The notes under the pieces are model-generated. The model saw nothing but the letters and a program-made list of their open reading frames with translations, was not told the origin of the DNA and ran no database searches. A program made the translations under genes and the position numbers. From positions 19,977,001 through 20,041,000 of the forward strand of contig CM072878.1 in the NCBI GenBank assembly GCA_036937835.1: DNA of 64,000 bases. Direction: 5' to 3'. This document shows, in pieces, positions 38,490-51,405 of this stretch. Every line of letters begins with the position of its first letter. Position 1 is the stretch's first letter. The stretch comes from Pampus argenteus (taxonomy: Eukaryota; Chordata; Actinopteri; Scombriformes; Stromateidae).

Positions 38490-38698
38490 ACGTTTCATCG
38501 ACAAATAAAAATGAGTCAACAACACGAGAGAAGGTGGAGGAAGAGGAACAGGAAGTGATGTCAGGAGGAAAAAGTAATGAGCAGCAATCTAAAGTCGGAC
38601 ATAAACCATCGTAATGAGAACACGTTGCAGCTTTAAAATGTACATCTACAGTATTTAACATTCAGGTTTTATGAGTCGGTGTTGCCATGGTGACCGTC

Positions 38699-41600
38699 TC
38701 AGAGGGAGTAGAGCTTCAGCTGCTCCTCCATGTCTCCCTCCGTCACCTCCCCCAGCGCCTCCTGGTTCTCTCTGAGCAGCAGGAAGATGGCCGCCAGCTG
38801 CTCCTGTTGAACCCTGGGAAGTCCACACACACACACACACACACACGTTTCCATGATCTGCTGACATGTAGAAACACAGCGTGTCACATGACATGTGGAC
38901 ATCTCATACCTGGATACAGAAACACAAGAACAACGCTGATTTCTGCTGAGAAAGTTTATTCTTTGTGTGAGTTTGATCTTCTTTCACTTTGTCCCTGAAC
39001 GTTACAGCACAGCTCTGCTCTTAATTCATTTATTATTTTGACCACATAAAAATCAATATTATCTAAATGTTTTACAGCATTTTAAACAAGTTATTGAAGG
39101 AGAAACACACACGAGTCTCTATTACTTTGAGCTGCTGTGTTTTATCTGTCCTCTAATTTTGTTTATGTTGATTTTTGACCAGATCAACTTGAGCAGAGAA
39201 GAAGTTTCATCTTCATGAAGACCAATAAGAGGGAAATAAAGCTTAAAACGACGCAGGTCACTTACTTCAACCATAATTATTGGACGATTTGAATTAATTC
39301 AGTTGTGTCGCATTGAAGCAGGTTTGAGCAGCTGGATCTCCTTTTAATGAGTCTGACGGCAGCTTTAAAGTAAATAAATATCAGAATATATTTAGAAAAC
39401 AATAACAAAGGTCTCTGCAGATAAATTATATTTCACCCTAAAAATGCTGCATTAACATCATTTATAAAGACTATAAGTCATGTGATGATGTTATTGGCTT
39501 ATTTATTCCACGTTACACAAACATGCAACATATTCACTTTCTAATAAGTGACGCTCCTTCTCATCTCTGCAACTGGTTTCTCTTATAAATGTATTTATAA
39601 TTAAATTAATTCATTTAAGTTTATCCTGTGAGACATTTCTTCAGTTCAAAACAAAAGGATCAGCGTGTAGGTTGTCGGTATCAGAGGTTATTAATCAATC
39701 CTTCTTTTATCGTGAGTCTTAGTTGTGTTGCAGTTTTTTACATGGTCACTTGGTGGCGCTGCTGCGTTCACATTTTGTGTAAATCGTACACGAAAGTTTG
39801 AAGGAAAAAAGCAGTTGAAAAATTTAAACTGAAATGGCTGCTGCACGCTGTATTTAATTTACAGGAAGAAGAAGAAAAACCACGAGGATGAAACTAATCT
39901 CAGATTTAACATAAGACTCTTTTAATAATCCAGAATTTACAAAAACCTCCAAAACTCTCAACTCTGGAACAAATAAAATGAACATCTGTATGGTGTCAAA
40001 CATTTAAACGAAGAGAAGAAGAAGAAGAAGAAGACGAAGAAGAAGACAAGTGGATTTCTTCTGTTTTTAAAGTTAGCCGAGTTTAATGTTGCTGTTTGAG
40101 ACTCGCAGGCGACACTAAACGCTGAACTTCATTTGGATTTAGATCACGGCTTTTCACACAATCAGCTCACTTTCTTCTACATGTGAAATTTCTCCCTTTG
40201 CTTCAAAACACTTCAAATTGATTCCTGAAGGCACTTTGGTGTAAAGACATTTACAAATATTCACTTCCTCCGAGGAGCAAACTGATCTTTAACTCTTCAG
40301 TGTTCGTCATCTTCGAACATCAGCTGGAAGAAAATAACAGAAGATAAAAGAAACTGAGGAGGGACGAAGTGTGATGTGATCATTCAGGTGCTCTGAAAGA
40401 AAAGAGAAGAAGGAGTTTTATTTAATTTAACTACGTGAACTGGTCCTTTAATCCCTGTTTCAGCATCATGACTGTGTTTGCTGAAGCTTGACTCACCGTG
40501 CTGCATGTTAGCGGGCAGCATGCAGGATTAGCAGGGAGCCACACAGCAGATGTGACCAATAAAAATCAATAAGATCAATAAAAACAGCGACACACCGAGC
40601 GCTCGGCCTGCAGTGACAGGAAACCTCCACCAGGTGAAGCGTGCTGACACAGTTGATTCATTGACATGCTTCATTTCATACTAGTTTCCTGGATTACCGT
40701 ATTTTTTGGACTATAAAATGCACTTAAATACTTAAATTTTCTCAAAAATCAACAGTGCGCCTTAATTGCGTATTGATTCTGGTTGTGCTTCCTGATGTTT
40801 ACGTGGTAAAGACGGTTTTCTTTCGCTTTATGTGCCTTATAGTCCGTAAAATACGGTAATCTGCAGCTATTTAATGGTTCATTTTTCATTTTAGTACATT
40901 TATCAAACAAAGAGGTGTAATTTGACGTTACATCGTTACTTTATCACTGACAGAAGTTTATCTGTAAGGTTTCAGCTTCTAAAGTCATATTTCCCTTTAT
41001 TCTCTTGTTTTAGCTTATTTTATTTCCAATATAACTCTTTTTTAATTATATTAAATGTCTTTTTATATCGCTTGTACACGTCTTGACGTCTTTTATGTTT
41101 TATGTGAAGCACTTTGAACTGCCTCGTTGTTGTAAATAAACGTGGTTCTGGTGTCCTGCAGTGTTCATAATACTTAACATACATGAGGGGGTCAAAATAT
41201 GTGCAACACCTGTCAGTATAATGAGTCCAGAGTAGACATGTAAACATGTAAACATGTAAACATGTCCCCCTGCAGTCCAGGACACGGGACAGGCTGCTTC
41301 AACACAGGCCTGACGCTCAGCTAAAGCTACGTAGCAGCTGTGTAGACTCACAGTCTGTTGGGTCGGGCGGCGTTCACTCGAGGACCGAGTTTATAGAAAC
41401 TTGTGAGGGGGGTCAATGAAGAACTTAAACATTTTAATAGCTCGCTGCATCCAATCAGGAGGCTGCACACATCCGCGCCCCACGCTCACAAAAAAGAGAA
41501 CTAAAACTGTAAAAATTATAGAAACGTCATTATGAAACCTTCCCTCTGTCCTCAGTCCTCAGGACGTGTTGGTTCAGGCTCGCTACGTTAATCACACAAA

Positions 41601-42490
41601 AGCTGATATTTTACATCAAAACACTGTATTCACATTTCACTTTAAACAATATCCATAATATTAGCGAACATAGAAACTCTGGATATCTTTCATATATTCA
41701 TATACAGTGGAAGTGATGGAGGACATTAAATGACATGACTGATGGTCGTTTCATGTAGAAATGACAAAAATCAACACAGGACAAACTGGCAGAGAGCACG
41801 AACAATGGCGTGTGTGTGTGTGTTAGCGTGTACAGAGCATGTTGCGGAGGTCATGCAGCAGTGTCCAACGTGAAGGCAGGAAGACAGTGAAACTGACCTC
41901 TGCTCCTCCTCGATCTCCTCCTTGGTCATCAGCGCCTCGAACTTGCTTTGCTTCTTTCCGGGGGTGAACTTCACTTTATCTTCAGCTGCAGCCACGTCTG
42001 ACACACAGGAGAGATGACGTGTTACTGAACATGCACGCTAACATCAGCCTACCGTCCGGCCGTCTATCATCTGTTACTGTTCAGTAACAGCAAAATAGAC
42101 TGAAATTCAACTCAATTCCTGTTTATTTTTATTCAATTATAGAAATATTTATCACCATTACTTGTTTTGCAAAAATACGTGTTTTGTTGTCTTGTAAAGA
42201 CACGGCTGCTCCAGCTCAATCTCTTAGAGAAACAGCGATCATCATTTTTCGACATCTTATAGACCGAACAACTAATCAATTAATTCAAGAAAGTAACCAA
42301 TAGATTAATCAATAATGAAAATAACTGTTAGCTGCAGCTCCAACAATAAACTATCAGTTAGTCTGGAGTATGCTAACAGTGTTAGCACAGCATGCTATAA
42401 GATGAACACACACCTGCTGCATCACAGACGTAAAGCTGATTGTCAGGCTGTTGTTCAGGACAGTCAAGAGCTTTACTGACTGTTCCAGAT

Positions 42491-42548
<58 letters not shown>

Positions 42549-42912
42549 TTTATTCATAGTAAATGTATCTTGGTGCCGACATGTTCAACATACAGTTTAT
42601 GTTTCAGATATAAATAAGCTGCCAGTCACACTGATATCCAGCAGATGGAGAACATCATCATTTATTATTATTATTATACTGTAAATGTATTGATTAGATT
42701 AGATTAGATTAGGAAAACGTCATTGAGATTAATCTCTTTTGCAAGAGTGTTATTTTTACCAAAACAGGCAGCAAACATAAAAACAAGTAAGACTGACAAC
42801 AGCAGCTGTGTGTGTGTGTGTGTGTGTGTGTAGAGAGAGTATATGTGGACAGTAACATGCTGCAACTTGTATATGGAAACATGTAGGGATCAGGAACAGT
42901 AAATGTGGAGGG

Positions 42913-42967
<55 letters not shown>

Positions 42968-44555
42968 TTGTACCAAATACTCTCAGATGTTGAAACATGC
43001 AGTTAATCTTGATGAATGTTACTGTTTTGACAAACACAGACAGTATGAAACGTCCACTCACCGTTGTTCAGGGCGGACTCTGGTTCAGGTTCTGGTTCAG
43101 GTTCTGGAGATGCCTCAGAAACAAGCTCAGGGGTCGGCAGGTCGTCTTCAGGTGTGGACTCCTCCACAGGTTCTGAAACTTGTTCTGGTTCAGCTACAGG
43201 CTGCAGGACCGCTTCAGGTACCGGTTCAGTCTCGGCCACGGGTTCTGGCTCAGGCACTGCTACAGGTTCTGGTTCTGACACTGGTTCCTGGACTACAGCT
43301 GGTTCTGGGGCAGGTTCTGGTTCTGACACTGGTTCCTGGGCCGCAGCTGGTTCTAGGGCAGGTTCTGGTACTGATACTGGTTCCTGGACTACAGCTGGTT
43401 CTAAAATGGGTTCTGGTACTGATACTGGTTCCTGGGCTGCAGCTGGTTCGGGGACGGGTTCTGTTACTGATACTGGTTCCTGGACTACAGCTGGTTCTAA
43501 GATGGGTTCTTGTACTGATACTGGTTCCTGGACCTCAGCTGGTTCAGGGACAGGTTCTGGTACTGTTACTGGTTCCTGGACTACAGCTGGTCCTAAGATG
43601 GGTTCTGGTACAGTTACTGGTTCCTGGACTGCAGCTGGTTCTGGGACGGGTTCTGGTTCTGACACTGGTTCCTGGACTGCAGCTGGTTGAGGGACGGGTT
43701 CTGGTACTGTTACTAGTTCCTGGACTACAGCTGATCCTAAGATGGGTTCTGGTACAGTTACTGGTTCCTGGACCGCAGCTGGTTCTGGAACAGGTTCTAG
43801 GGCTGCAGCTGGTTGTTGTGTTGAAACTGGTTCTGAAACAGCCTGGAAAGATGAAAAGTTTTAAAAACAGTTAACGTCTTTCACAAATAAAAAGCACAAA
43901 CATGTTTGTTTTATCAGCTTGTTGATGTTGATAAAACAACCAAACTTCAAAATAAAAAAGCCAAGAGATGTTTGTTTATTCTGTGAAACAAATAACAATA
44001 TTGTTTACATGAGTTTTAAGACTAAACAGACACAAAAATACCAACATTAGCAACATTCAGCATCACTCTCTGTTAGCTGTTTCTGCTCTCTAACAATCTA
44101 CCTGCTACAGCTAACCGTGTCTGTTAGCCGTTAGCTTCATCACTACATCATTATCATTCTTATGAAAATACTCATTATACAAGTTGTGTGTTTATGTATG
44201 TAATTTATTATAAATGAATCATTTTGATTTGAATATATCCTTTATGGATTTATATGGACATTATTATTATTATTATGTTTTATTATCGATGAATCTGTTG
44301 ATGAATTATTTTCTCGATTAAAAAACTCAATGATATTCAGAAAATATTCACATTTAAGAAGCTCGAATCAGAGAATTTTGACTTTTTCTTCTTGACTAAA
44401 GACTTTCTGCCTGGACCTCTGACCTCTGAGCGGCTGTGGGCGTGACCGCTGTCACATGCAGCTGCTTGTTGAGGAGAAGCCACCGCGTGTTGTTGACACC
44501 CGGACAAATAAAACCCTCTTCAGAGTGCCGTTAACCTGTCCTCTCCATGACACCT

Positions 44556-44588
<33 letters not shown>

Positions 44589-47500
44589 TATGTCCATCGT
44601 TTCAATGACCTCCTGCCACCTGCACGGACGCACCTGTCTGTGTGTTTTGTGCTGACGCTGCAGCGTAAACACTCAACAACAGTCATGTTTCCATTGACAG
44701 AATTAAACGCTAACTGTTAGCTGTTAGCTAAGGGGGACCCAGAAGCTAACTCTTGAGATGTTAGTTAGCAAATAGCTCCAATGCTAACTGCTGCTAAAAT
44801 GTTGATAAAAATGTGGACAGATACAGAAAGGAACGTCCTGTCTGGTCCAATCAGTCAAAACCAGCCTCGACCGGGACAGAAACCACAACTCATGAGTCAC
44901 TGCGTTGACAGCAGGTGGCATCATGGGAGGTTGTACTGTAATAAGCTACTCCTGCCTGTCTGCTCTCTAAATCCCACAGCAGCCTCAAACTGGAACGGCA
45001 TCCATTTAGTCGGAAACGCTCGTCCCTTCCTCTGAATTCCTGAGCTATGAAACACCAAAATAATCTCCACACCGAAGAGCCGACTTGATGAAACAGTGTT
45101 CACAGTCTAAACATGGAGTCATTAAATCAGTTTATGAGTCAGCAGGATAATAAACTGTATTCTTAGCTGAAGCCAAGGCCTAAATAGGTCAAATATGAGG
45201 TTGGATGAGTCCTACATGATATCATCATGTGCAATGTTATCCACACAAGCACTTTATTCCTGCTCTGAGGAATCAATCAACCAGGTGTCGTTGTTGCAGA
45301 CTGTGTTACTCATTGGTTGTGTTAATAAACAGCTGTGGAGCCTTTCAGAGACACAACTGAGTGTGAATGCTGCTTCTCTCAGTATCCTGACTCACTGGAG
45401 CTGCAGCACGGCCAGAAAAGCCAGAAAAAATGGGAGGATTTCAGGGTGTGGTGGCGCCAGCTCTGAAATCACCACAGAGGAGGAACCTGGGTCCGGTACC
45501 GGGGAGGTAAGGCAGACTCCAGTCGGTCCAATGAGGAAACAGCTCAGTGCTGTTGGTCTGATTCAGTCCTCGGATTGTGACATGAAGACATGCTGATGGA
45601 TGGATACTAACATTTTTTCAGTTTACTCGTACTTGTAGTGTTTGTGCTAAAAAGAAAACTGTTCTACTAAAGAGCTGAAATATCTCATTCAATACTTATT
45701 AAATAGTAGAAAAGCAAAGCAAGAACAGAAGGAGAAATGTGGACAGATACAGAAATGAACGTCCTGTTTGGTCCAATCAGTCAAAACCAGCCTGAACGGG
45801 ACAGAAACCACAACTCATAAATCGTGACTCCACCTCTGGACGGGACAGAAACAGCTGGCTCTACAAACCTGCATGATGTGTGCAGGCTCACATTTCCATA
45901 TATGGAGCTGCAGGATGCTGCATCGCTGTGAACACGGACGGTAATTTTCAAAGAATGAGGAGGGAGAAGTAAGAAGAGCTCAGGATACACAACATGTTTG
46001 ACCCGTTACTCATGAAGCCAGAGTCATTTTCACATTTCTAATATAACATGTATTCGAATAATAAATAACGTCTGCAACAGTTGAACACGTCACTGTGAGC
46101 TTGTAATGCTGTTTTATCTCCTGCTCCATTTTTGGATGTGGAGCTGGTATAGCATGTAACTCTAGGACAACACGCTAAGCACACACTGTAAATGTCAGAG
46201 AGCCAGATACAGATACTGTCATAAATCAGCCAGTTACTGAAACACAAAACACACTGCAGGGAGGGAAAACCAAAAGTTTCTAAAAGATTGGAGAAGACGA
46301 CCGTTTATCACTGGATGGTTAAAGTCAGCGTTTACCATTTCTATTAGTTTCATGTGTTCATCATCGTCATCATTTATTCACTAAGTCTGTTCATCCACAC
46401 CGCTACTGTTACTCCTACTAACTGTTTTTATTCCTCACGTTTCCACTCAAAAGTACAGAAATATGGAATCTGGCTGCAGGGATTCGTCCACATGAGCATC
46501 AGTGAGGTCCAACACATACGAACATGCGACTATCACCTCAGACACAAACATCCGACAGCAGGAAGCTGTGACGTTTGCATTACTTCCACTCTGCTCATTA
46601 CATCTTTCACTGTTAATACTCACAAAACAGAAGTGGAGTGAAACACACCTTCATTTAATTTTTTTTAATTTTGCGCCACATTTCGATGGAAACATCACTA
46701 GTGAAAACTGTGTTTACTGTGTAATGATGAGTGCACTGAAGAATACAGGATGTTTTTGATGAGACTCGCAGCGACTCTGCAGCTTTTTATGCTCACGTTT
46801 AAAGTCTCAACAAATGAGTCACGTCTCACATTAATACAGAAACACTGTTCACGTTCACACTTATTTAATGCATCCTCCCTGGACCTCTGATGTGGTGGAA
46901 ACAGTGTTTTCAGGACAGAGAGAGGAGTGCAGATTTATGTCCGTGAAATAAAAGCAAAGGGCAGGTTTATAATTGGCTCAGAGCAGCATGTCAGGTTGTC
47001 AGTTTAATAACATGCCACCATCATTCATGTCACGGTTTATAGAGCCGTGGAGGGAAGGAAGGTGGAGGTCATGTGCTCATAGTGGATATTCAGCCTCGGC
47101 CACTGTTGTTTTGGATTAGAAGCCAGTAGACCTGCGTTATTGCCCAGAAACAATTAAAAACACATCAGTCCCAGCGCTGCACTGAGTCACTTCTTCCTTC
47201 ATCATGAAGAATTTGGTCGTGTTAGTTTGTTTAGAAACGCCTCGAAACACGATCAGCGATGATGCTTTCAGTCTCCAGAGAGTAGTTTGTTGTTACATAT
47301 CACATCCTCTGGAAATGTGTATGAGGTTCTTTGATTCATTTATAACAACAACGTTAAGAGGTTGTGATCTGTAGCACGACAAGCTAATGAAGCTATGAAC
47401 AGAACCGTGTTCCTGCACATGCCCAGTAGTGTCTGCCTTACACAGAACTACTCTCTGGGGACTGAAAACATGAACTCTGCTATTAGTGTTTTTTCTGAAC

Positions 47501-49037
47501 CAAACTCTTCATGGTGAAGGAACATCAACGTCTACCTCTCCCTGCAGCACCAGACTCCATTTCAGCCATGTGACACCATGGAGGCTGACACAGATATATA
47601 AATATAAGATTCATGTTTGGCACCAAATATAGATGGAGGGTCTGTTGCATGTTGCAGCAGTGGTCGGCACATTCCTCAGGCTTTTTAAAGGCCTCGGCTT
47701 CACACGGAGCGGGCCCGGTACCCTGGCCCTGGTCCGGTCCCGTACCCGGTCCGGCCCTGGTCCGGTCCCGTACCCGGTCCGGCCCTGGTCAAGCTGACAG
47801 CGGAGTGTCTGTTGATTTCTGTTGCCTGATTTGCATGCAGGATTATGGCTGTTGTAACATAAACAGGCATTCAAATGTTTCCGCAGGGTGAATACAGAGC
47901 CTCCACACCAGGACTGTCCAACATTTTTATGAAGAGCTGCCAGTGTGTGCACAAGCAAATCAGATGGCAGATCAACCAAAGTGAGTCTATATGCGAGATG
48001 AAAGAGCTACAAATAGCAGGAAACGTATTTTACTGTCTAATCTGGTAAATTTAATTAACGAGCAGAGAGGATAGAAAAGCAGCCTGAGTGTTGGAGCACA
48101 GGAGCGACTCTAAGCTGATAACACGGCTCCAGATCCTCCAAATCCACCTTCAGCGTCCAGCAGTTTGGTAGAAAGCTCCCAGATCTACTACCGATCAATC
48201 AATAATAAACTCAGACTGAATGATTCTTTAAAGTTTATATGAGATTTAAGCATTTAATTTAAAAAAAACTCAACTAATCAATTAATCCACTAATCATTGC
48301 AGCTCTACTTTACAGGTAAACTCATTAAGCAGGGCTGAAGATGAATGACAACATAATATTAATTTATATTAATTCCTCATATCTGTATTTATTGAATATA
48401 TTAATTATTGATTGTGTGGATCACTTTTTGTACTGATTATTAAGAAAACTTCAATCATGTTCCTGTTCTGTTGTCTATAGTTTGTTCATTTATTGGTTAA
48501 TCAGCTTTACAGAAAAATCATCACTAATATAAAAATGTCGTTTGTAATATCTAAACTCACTTTGTTCTTATTTATATTTTTATTCCTTGTGTATGAATCT
48601 TATTTTAGTTAGAAATTAAAGATCAATAATAAAAATATATTAAAATAAACACTGTAAAGCTTTGGTAATGTAACATGAGTATCTTTCTATGGATATTTTA
48701 TTAACCAACTAATCAATTAATTAATTTAAAAAAGTTTATATTCTACCTTAACTTGTGTGTCAAGGACCGGGACGTCCTGGAGCTTCTCAGCGGCTCCGAT
48801 GTCCTCCACAGGCGGAGCAGGTGGCTCGGGCCGCGGGGAGGCTTCAGGCTCGTGTCGGAGCGGTTCCCCCAGAGCTCTGGACGGAGGGACGCCGTCTCCA
48901 TATCCCACTTTGGGCTTCTTGTTCCCGGCCGAGGAGGAGGAAGCGTCGGGCTTCTTGCTGAGGAGCGACGAGGCGAAATAAATGGCAACGACCGTGAAGA
49001 GGATCGCGGGCAGGATGACGGTGGCGTCCAGATCCAT
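38699..49037 (-). CDS. mxra7: mxra7, matrix-remodelling-associated protein 7, with enlarged repeat exon
   Basis: Small single-pass membrane protein of poorly known function, linked in mammals to matrix remodelling. Four coding exons: 49037-48747, 43842-43062, 41997-41898, 38813-38699; 1287 nt, 428 residues plus stop, all phases matching. Residues about 5-25 (TVILPAILFTVVAIYFAS) form a membrane segment right after MDLDA. The conserved C-terminus reads FTPGKKQSKFEALMTKEEIE, EEQR, then QLAAIFLLLRENQEALGEVT and ends QLKLYSL, matching vertebrate MXRA7. Exon 2 encodes about 260 residues dominated by about eleven 16-residue units of the type EPAVVQEPVSVPEPIL. Human MXRA7 is about 200 residues, so the protein is roughly doubled. 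It lies next to jmjd6 as in human. Confidence 0.92.
38824..38847. repeat. (CA)n beside mxra7 last-exon acceptor
   Basis: About 12 CA units ending roughly ten bases from the acceptor of the last mxra7 exon, i.e. a GT repeat upstream of the splice site on the transcript. Confidence 0.9.
40693..40860. mobile_element. 168-bp MITE with about 30-bp TIRs
   Basis: Left end attaccgtattttttggac and right end gtccgtaaaatacggtaat are inverted repeats, the match extending inward through tataa and gcac. The interior is short and non-coding. It lies in the last mxra7 intron. Confidence 0.8.
41085..41160 (+). repeat. LINE-type 3' tail
   Basis: Contains tgtgaagcactttgaactgc followed by gttgtaaataaacg, the typical 3' end of many teleost LINE copies. 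No coding part remains. It lies in the last mxra7 intron. Confidence 0.5.
42488..42546. repeat. (CA)n microsatellite
   Basis: An uninterrupted run of about 27 CA units in the mxra7 intron between exons 43062-43842 and 41898-41997. A further GT run lies near 42806-42832. Confidence 0.95.
42913..42967. repeat. (TTA)n microsatellite
   Basis: About 18 TTA/ATT units roughly 100 bp beyond the donor of the mxra7 repeat exon. It makes a poly-Leu frame on the plus strand that is not a gene. Confidence 0.95.
43265..43795. repeat. 48-bp coding minisatellite within mxra7 exon 2
   Basis: About eleven tandem 48-bp units, in frame on the minus strand, encoding 16-residue Pro/Glu/Val/Gln units. The unit length is a multiple of three and no unit contains a stop in the mxra7 frame, whereas nucleotide differences are frequent. 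That pattern supports a translated repeat. Confidence 0.9.
44811..44893 (+). repeat. dispersed repeat, copy A of a local pair
   Basis: Starts atgtggacagatacagaaa and ends aaccacaactcat. It is over 90% identical by eye to 45737-45820 in the same orientation, and about 0.9 kb apart. Confidence 0.85.
45737..45820 (+). repeat. dispersed repeat, copy B of a local pair
   Basis: See 44811-44893; shared gtccaatcagtcaaaaccag core. Family unknown. Confidence 0.85.
47720..47790. repeat. GC-rich 28-bp tandem repeat
   Basis: The segment ccctggtccggtcccgtacc plus cggtccgg recurs at a 28-bp step, about 2.3 copies, in the middle of AT-rich mxra7 intron 1. Confidence 0.85.
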
Positions 49038-51405
49038 GATGGTTTCTACGGCTGTTCCTCAGCGGGAGGACGGCGTGTTATCAGCCTGCTGTCACTCACA
49101 CACACTGAGGCGTCACAGCCACACACCTCCGGACGCAATAGCTGCTGGCAGCACATCCGGCCTGCTTTCACAATAAGAGCACCACAGGAAACAGAACGCA
49201 CTGCTGTCAGAATAAAACAACATAAATTACAATATAATATAATTCTGTGTGAAAATGAGACTAAATGAAAGCAGGAAATAATGAAAATCTAAAATGTTTG
49301 TAATTAAACGTTTATTATAGTATTTATATAAATGAAAACAACACTCTCTATATTTTACTTTATATATATGTTTACCATAAACTGTGTGTTAAAACAACAG
49401 TCAGTCCATGTTGTTCTTGCTGACATTAGATCCTCCATGATGGAGGATTTGAGATTTGGTATTAAAGAAATAAAAACATACTTGACCATTTGCCTGTATA
49501 TATATATGATGTATAATACATTTCATTTTGAAAGTTTCTTTAATTTTTATTGAGTCATACTAAGTTGACACTGTCCATTTCATTTTAGTAAATGTTGAGA
49601 CTTAAATAAGTAACTTTCAAACTACTTAGTGACAATTAAAGTACAACTTTTACCTTTGACTAAATCATAATTTAGAGACGTGTCGTGTTTGTTTTTGAAC
49701 GTATTGTGACAAATCACATCTTAATTTCTGTAAGTTTTAAATGAAAACAAACTGATTGATAGAAAAGATTTTATTGAGCAACAAAATGAGCTTTAATCAC
49801 ATCAGGCTGTGTCTCATTCTCACCTGCAGCCTGACAACAACTCATCTGCCTCTCGGAGGCAGAAAGGCAGAATGAAGGCACCGTGTGACTGACCTCAGAA
49901 CAACATACAGTAGTGCCTTTAAATTAGTTTAGGAACAGATAAAAACACCCAACAGTCAGTCACACTGACAACTCACATATCACTTCTTAGAGGCACTTTA
50001 GCAACAGACGAACATCAACTGCACACATTAAGAAAAGTTTTAACCCGCAGGCTGACATATACACAAATATCCCAGCAGGAAAACAGAAAAGATTCAGCAT
50101 TTTTATTATTTCTTTTAACAAAAATGCCAAATATTTGTTGGTTGAATAGTTGATGCTTTACTTGGTCTCAAATTTAAATCATTTGAACACCTTTCTGTTT
50201 CGGACAAAACAAGGAATCTGAACATATCAAATAAAAAAAAAGATGAATTAAAGGATTCATGTTTGGATCCAAACCGACAATGAACTGATCTACTAACAAG
50301 TGTTATATGTGTATCACAGCCTGATGTATCTTCTTCCTCTGTTGTTAAAAAAATATTAAAAACATGTTAAAGAAAACCAGAAAATACTCACATTAGAAAA
50401 GCGGGAAGGCTGGAAGAGTTAATCAATTAATTCGTGTTGCCAATCAGTTTTCCGTAGACTTGTTTAATCAACTAATCAGTTTTAACGCAGACAACAATAA
50501 ACGATTCTGGGGAAATTATCAACACAACCAGAGTTTTCTGTATTTAATACAGTAATCGACGCCTCCTGATGCGACACATTAAAATGCTTTTAAATGTGTG
50601 ACGGACTGAAGTGACGTCTCGACTCTCTAAATCACTGAGGCAGAGACGTGCCATCGATGACCTTACAGAACCAGGACCTCTGCTTTGGTTGCTACTATTA
50701 CATTTATCAACAGTTTTGATAAATAAATCGTTTTGAGTCATTTTTTAGGATAAAAATGTCAAACTTCCGATTCTAGCTTCTAAATGTTAACATTTTCTGG
50801 TTTCTTTAGTCCTCTGTGACTAGAAACTGAACTTCATTGGGTTGTGGACAAAACATTTGCCATTTTTAGACCAAACTACTCGTTGATAAATTGAGAAAAT
50901 CATCAACAAATTAATTGTGAGATGCAGCTCTTGTACAATCTAAAGAACAAAATGTCAATAAACAGCTCGGTGCAGAGAAAGACAGATTGTGTGACTGACT
51001 GGAAAACGTTACCACCGTGAAACTAGAGTCCCATGTGTTAGTTCAATATTGTTAACGTTTAGGTGCACAGATATTTGTTTATTAGTGCTGGTGATTCTGT
51101 GCAGAACCCACAACACAAACACCTGCATCATTCGTACAGGTAAACACCCCCACATTTCCTCCACAAGCTCACACCACAAAGCAGCACAAGAGAGTTTTAA
51201 AGCCCCCCTCCCCGCCGGTCTCCGCTCACTACAGAAGCTACACAAACACATTGATTGGTGTTGAAAAGCACAGTGGTGGGTTTCCAGCAGGTCCTCCTCT
51301 ACAGACAGGCGGAGGTTTACCTACACCATCCTAGCAGCGGCTGTTGTGTTTGTGACAGGAGGAGTCACTGCTGGAGGTGGGCGGGGCCCGACGCAGAGCT
51401 GGAGG
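49038..51405. other. mxra7-jmjd6 intergenic region
   Basis: Holds the mxra7 5' UTR/promoter side and the jmjd6 3' UTR side (an AATAAA on the minus strand at 51083-51078 is a possible jmjd6 poly(A) signal). Dispersed repeats occur at 50263-50345 (shared with 36485-36570) and 50400-50930. No other gene seen. Confidence 0.6.

Larger units (their letters stand above)
32215..38698. other. intergenic region upstream of caskin2 and downstream of mxra7
   Basis: Contains a truncated copy of the three-copy element, paired CRE sites, an 11-bp minisatellite, the palindromic 34.4-34.6 kb array, a GC-rich probable caskin2 first exon, a tgtatttgcg-type microsatellite and an inverted copy of the three-copy element. 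From about 36.0 to 38.0 kb I see only AT-rich anonymous sequence and one dispersed repeat shared with 50.26 kb. No protein-coding gene recognised. Confidence 0.7.
43843..48746 (-). other. mxra7 intron 1 (4.9 kb)
   Basis: Anonymous intron sequence. It holds a (CA)n at 44558-44587, a duplicated 83-bp segment (44811-44893 and 45737-45820), a dispersed repeat at 47425-47490 also seen at 19801-19850, and a GC-rich 28-bp tandem repeat at 47720-47790. A 133-codon open frame at 45195-45596 shows no family I recognise. Confidence 0.7.

Noticed and set aside
42903..43874. 323-codon plus-strand frame rich in Leu/Val/Gln
   Set aside because: It is the antisense of the mxra7 repeat exon plus a (TTA)n run; the minus strand carries the conserved, spliced reading frame.
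45195..45596. 133-codon plus-strand frame in mxra7 intron 1
   Set aside because: No family recognised, no splice structure, and it is adjacent to dispersed repeats; it could be chance.
48753..49268. 171-codon plus-strand frame over mxra7 exon 1
   Set aside because: Antisense shadow of a GC-rich coding exon, no recognisable domain.
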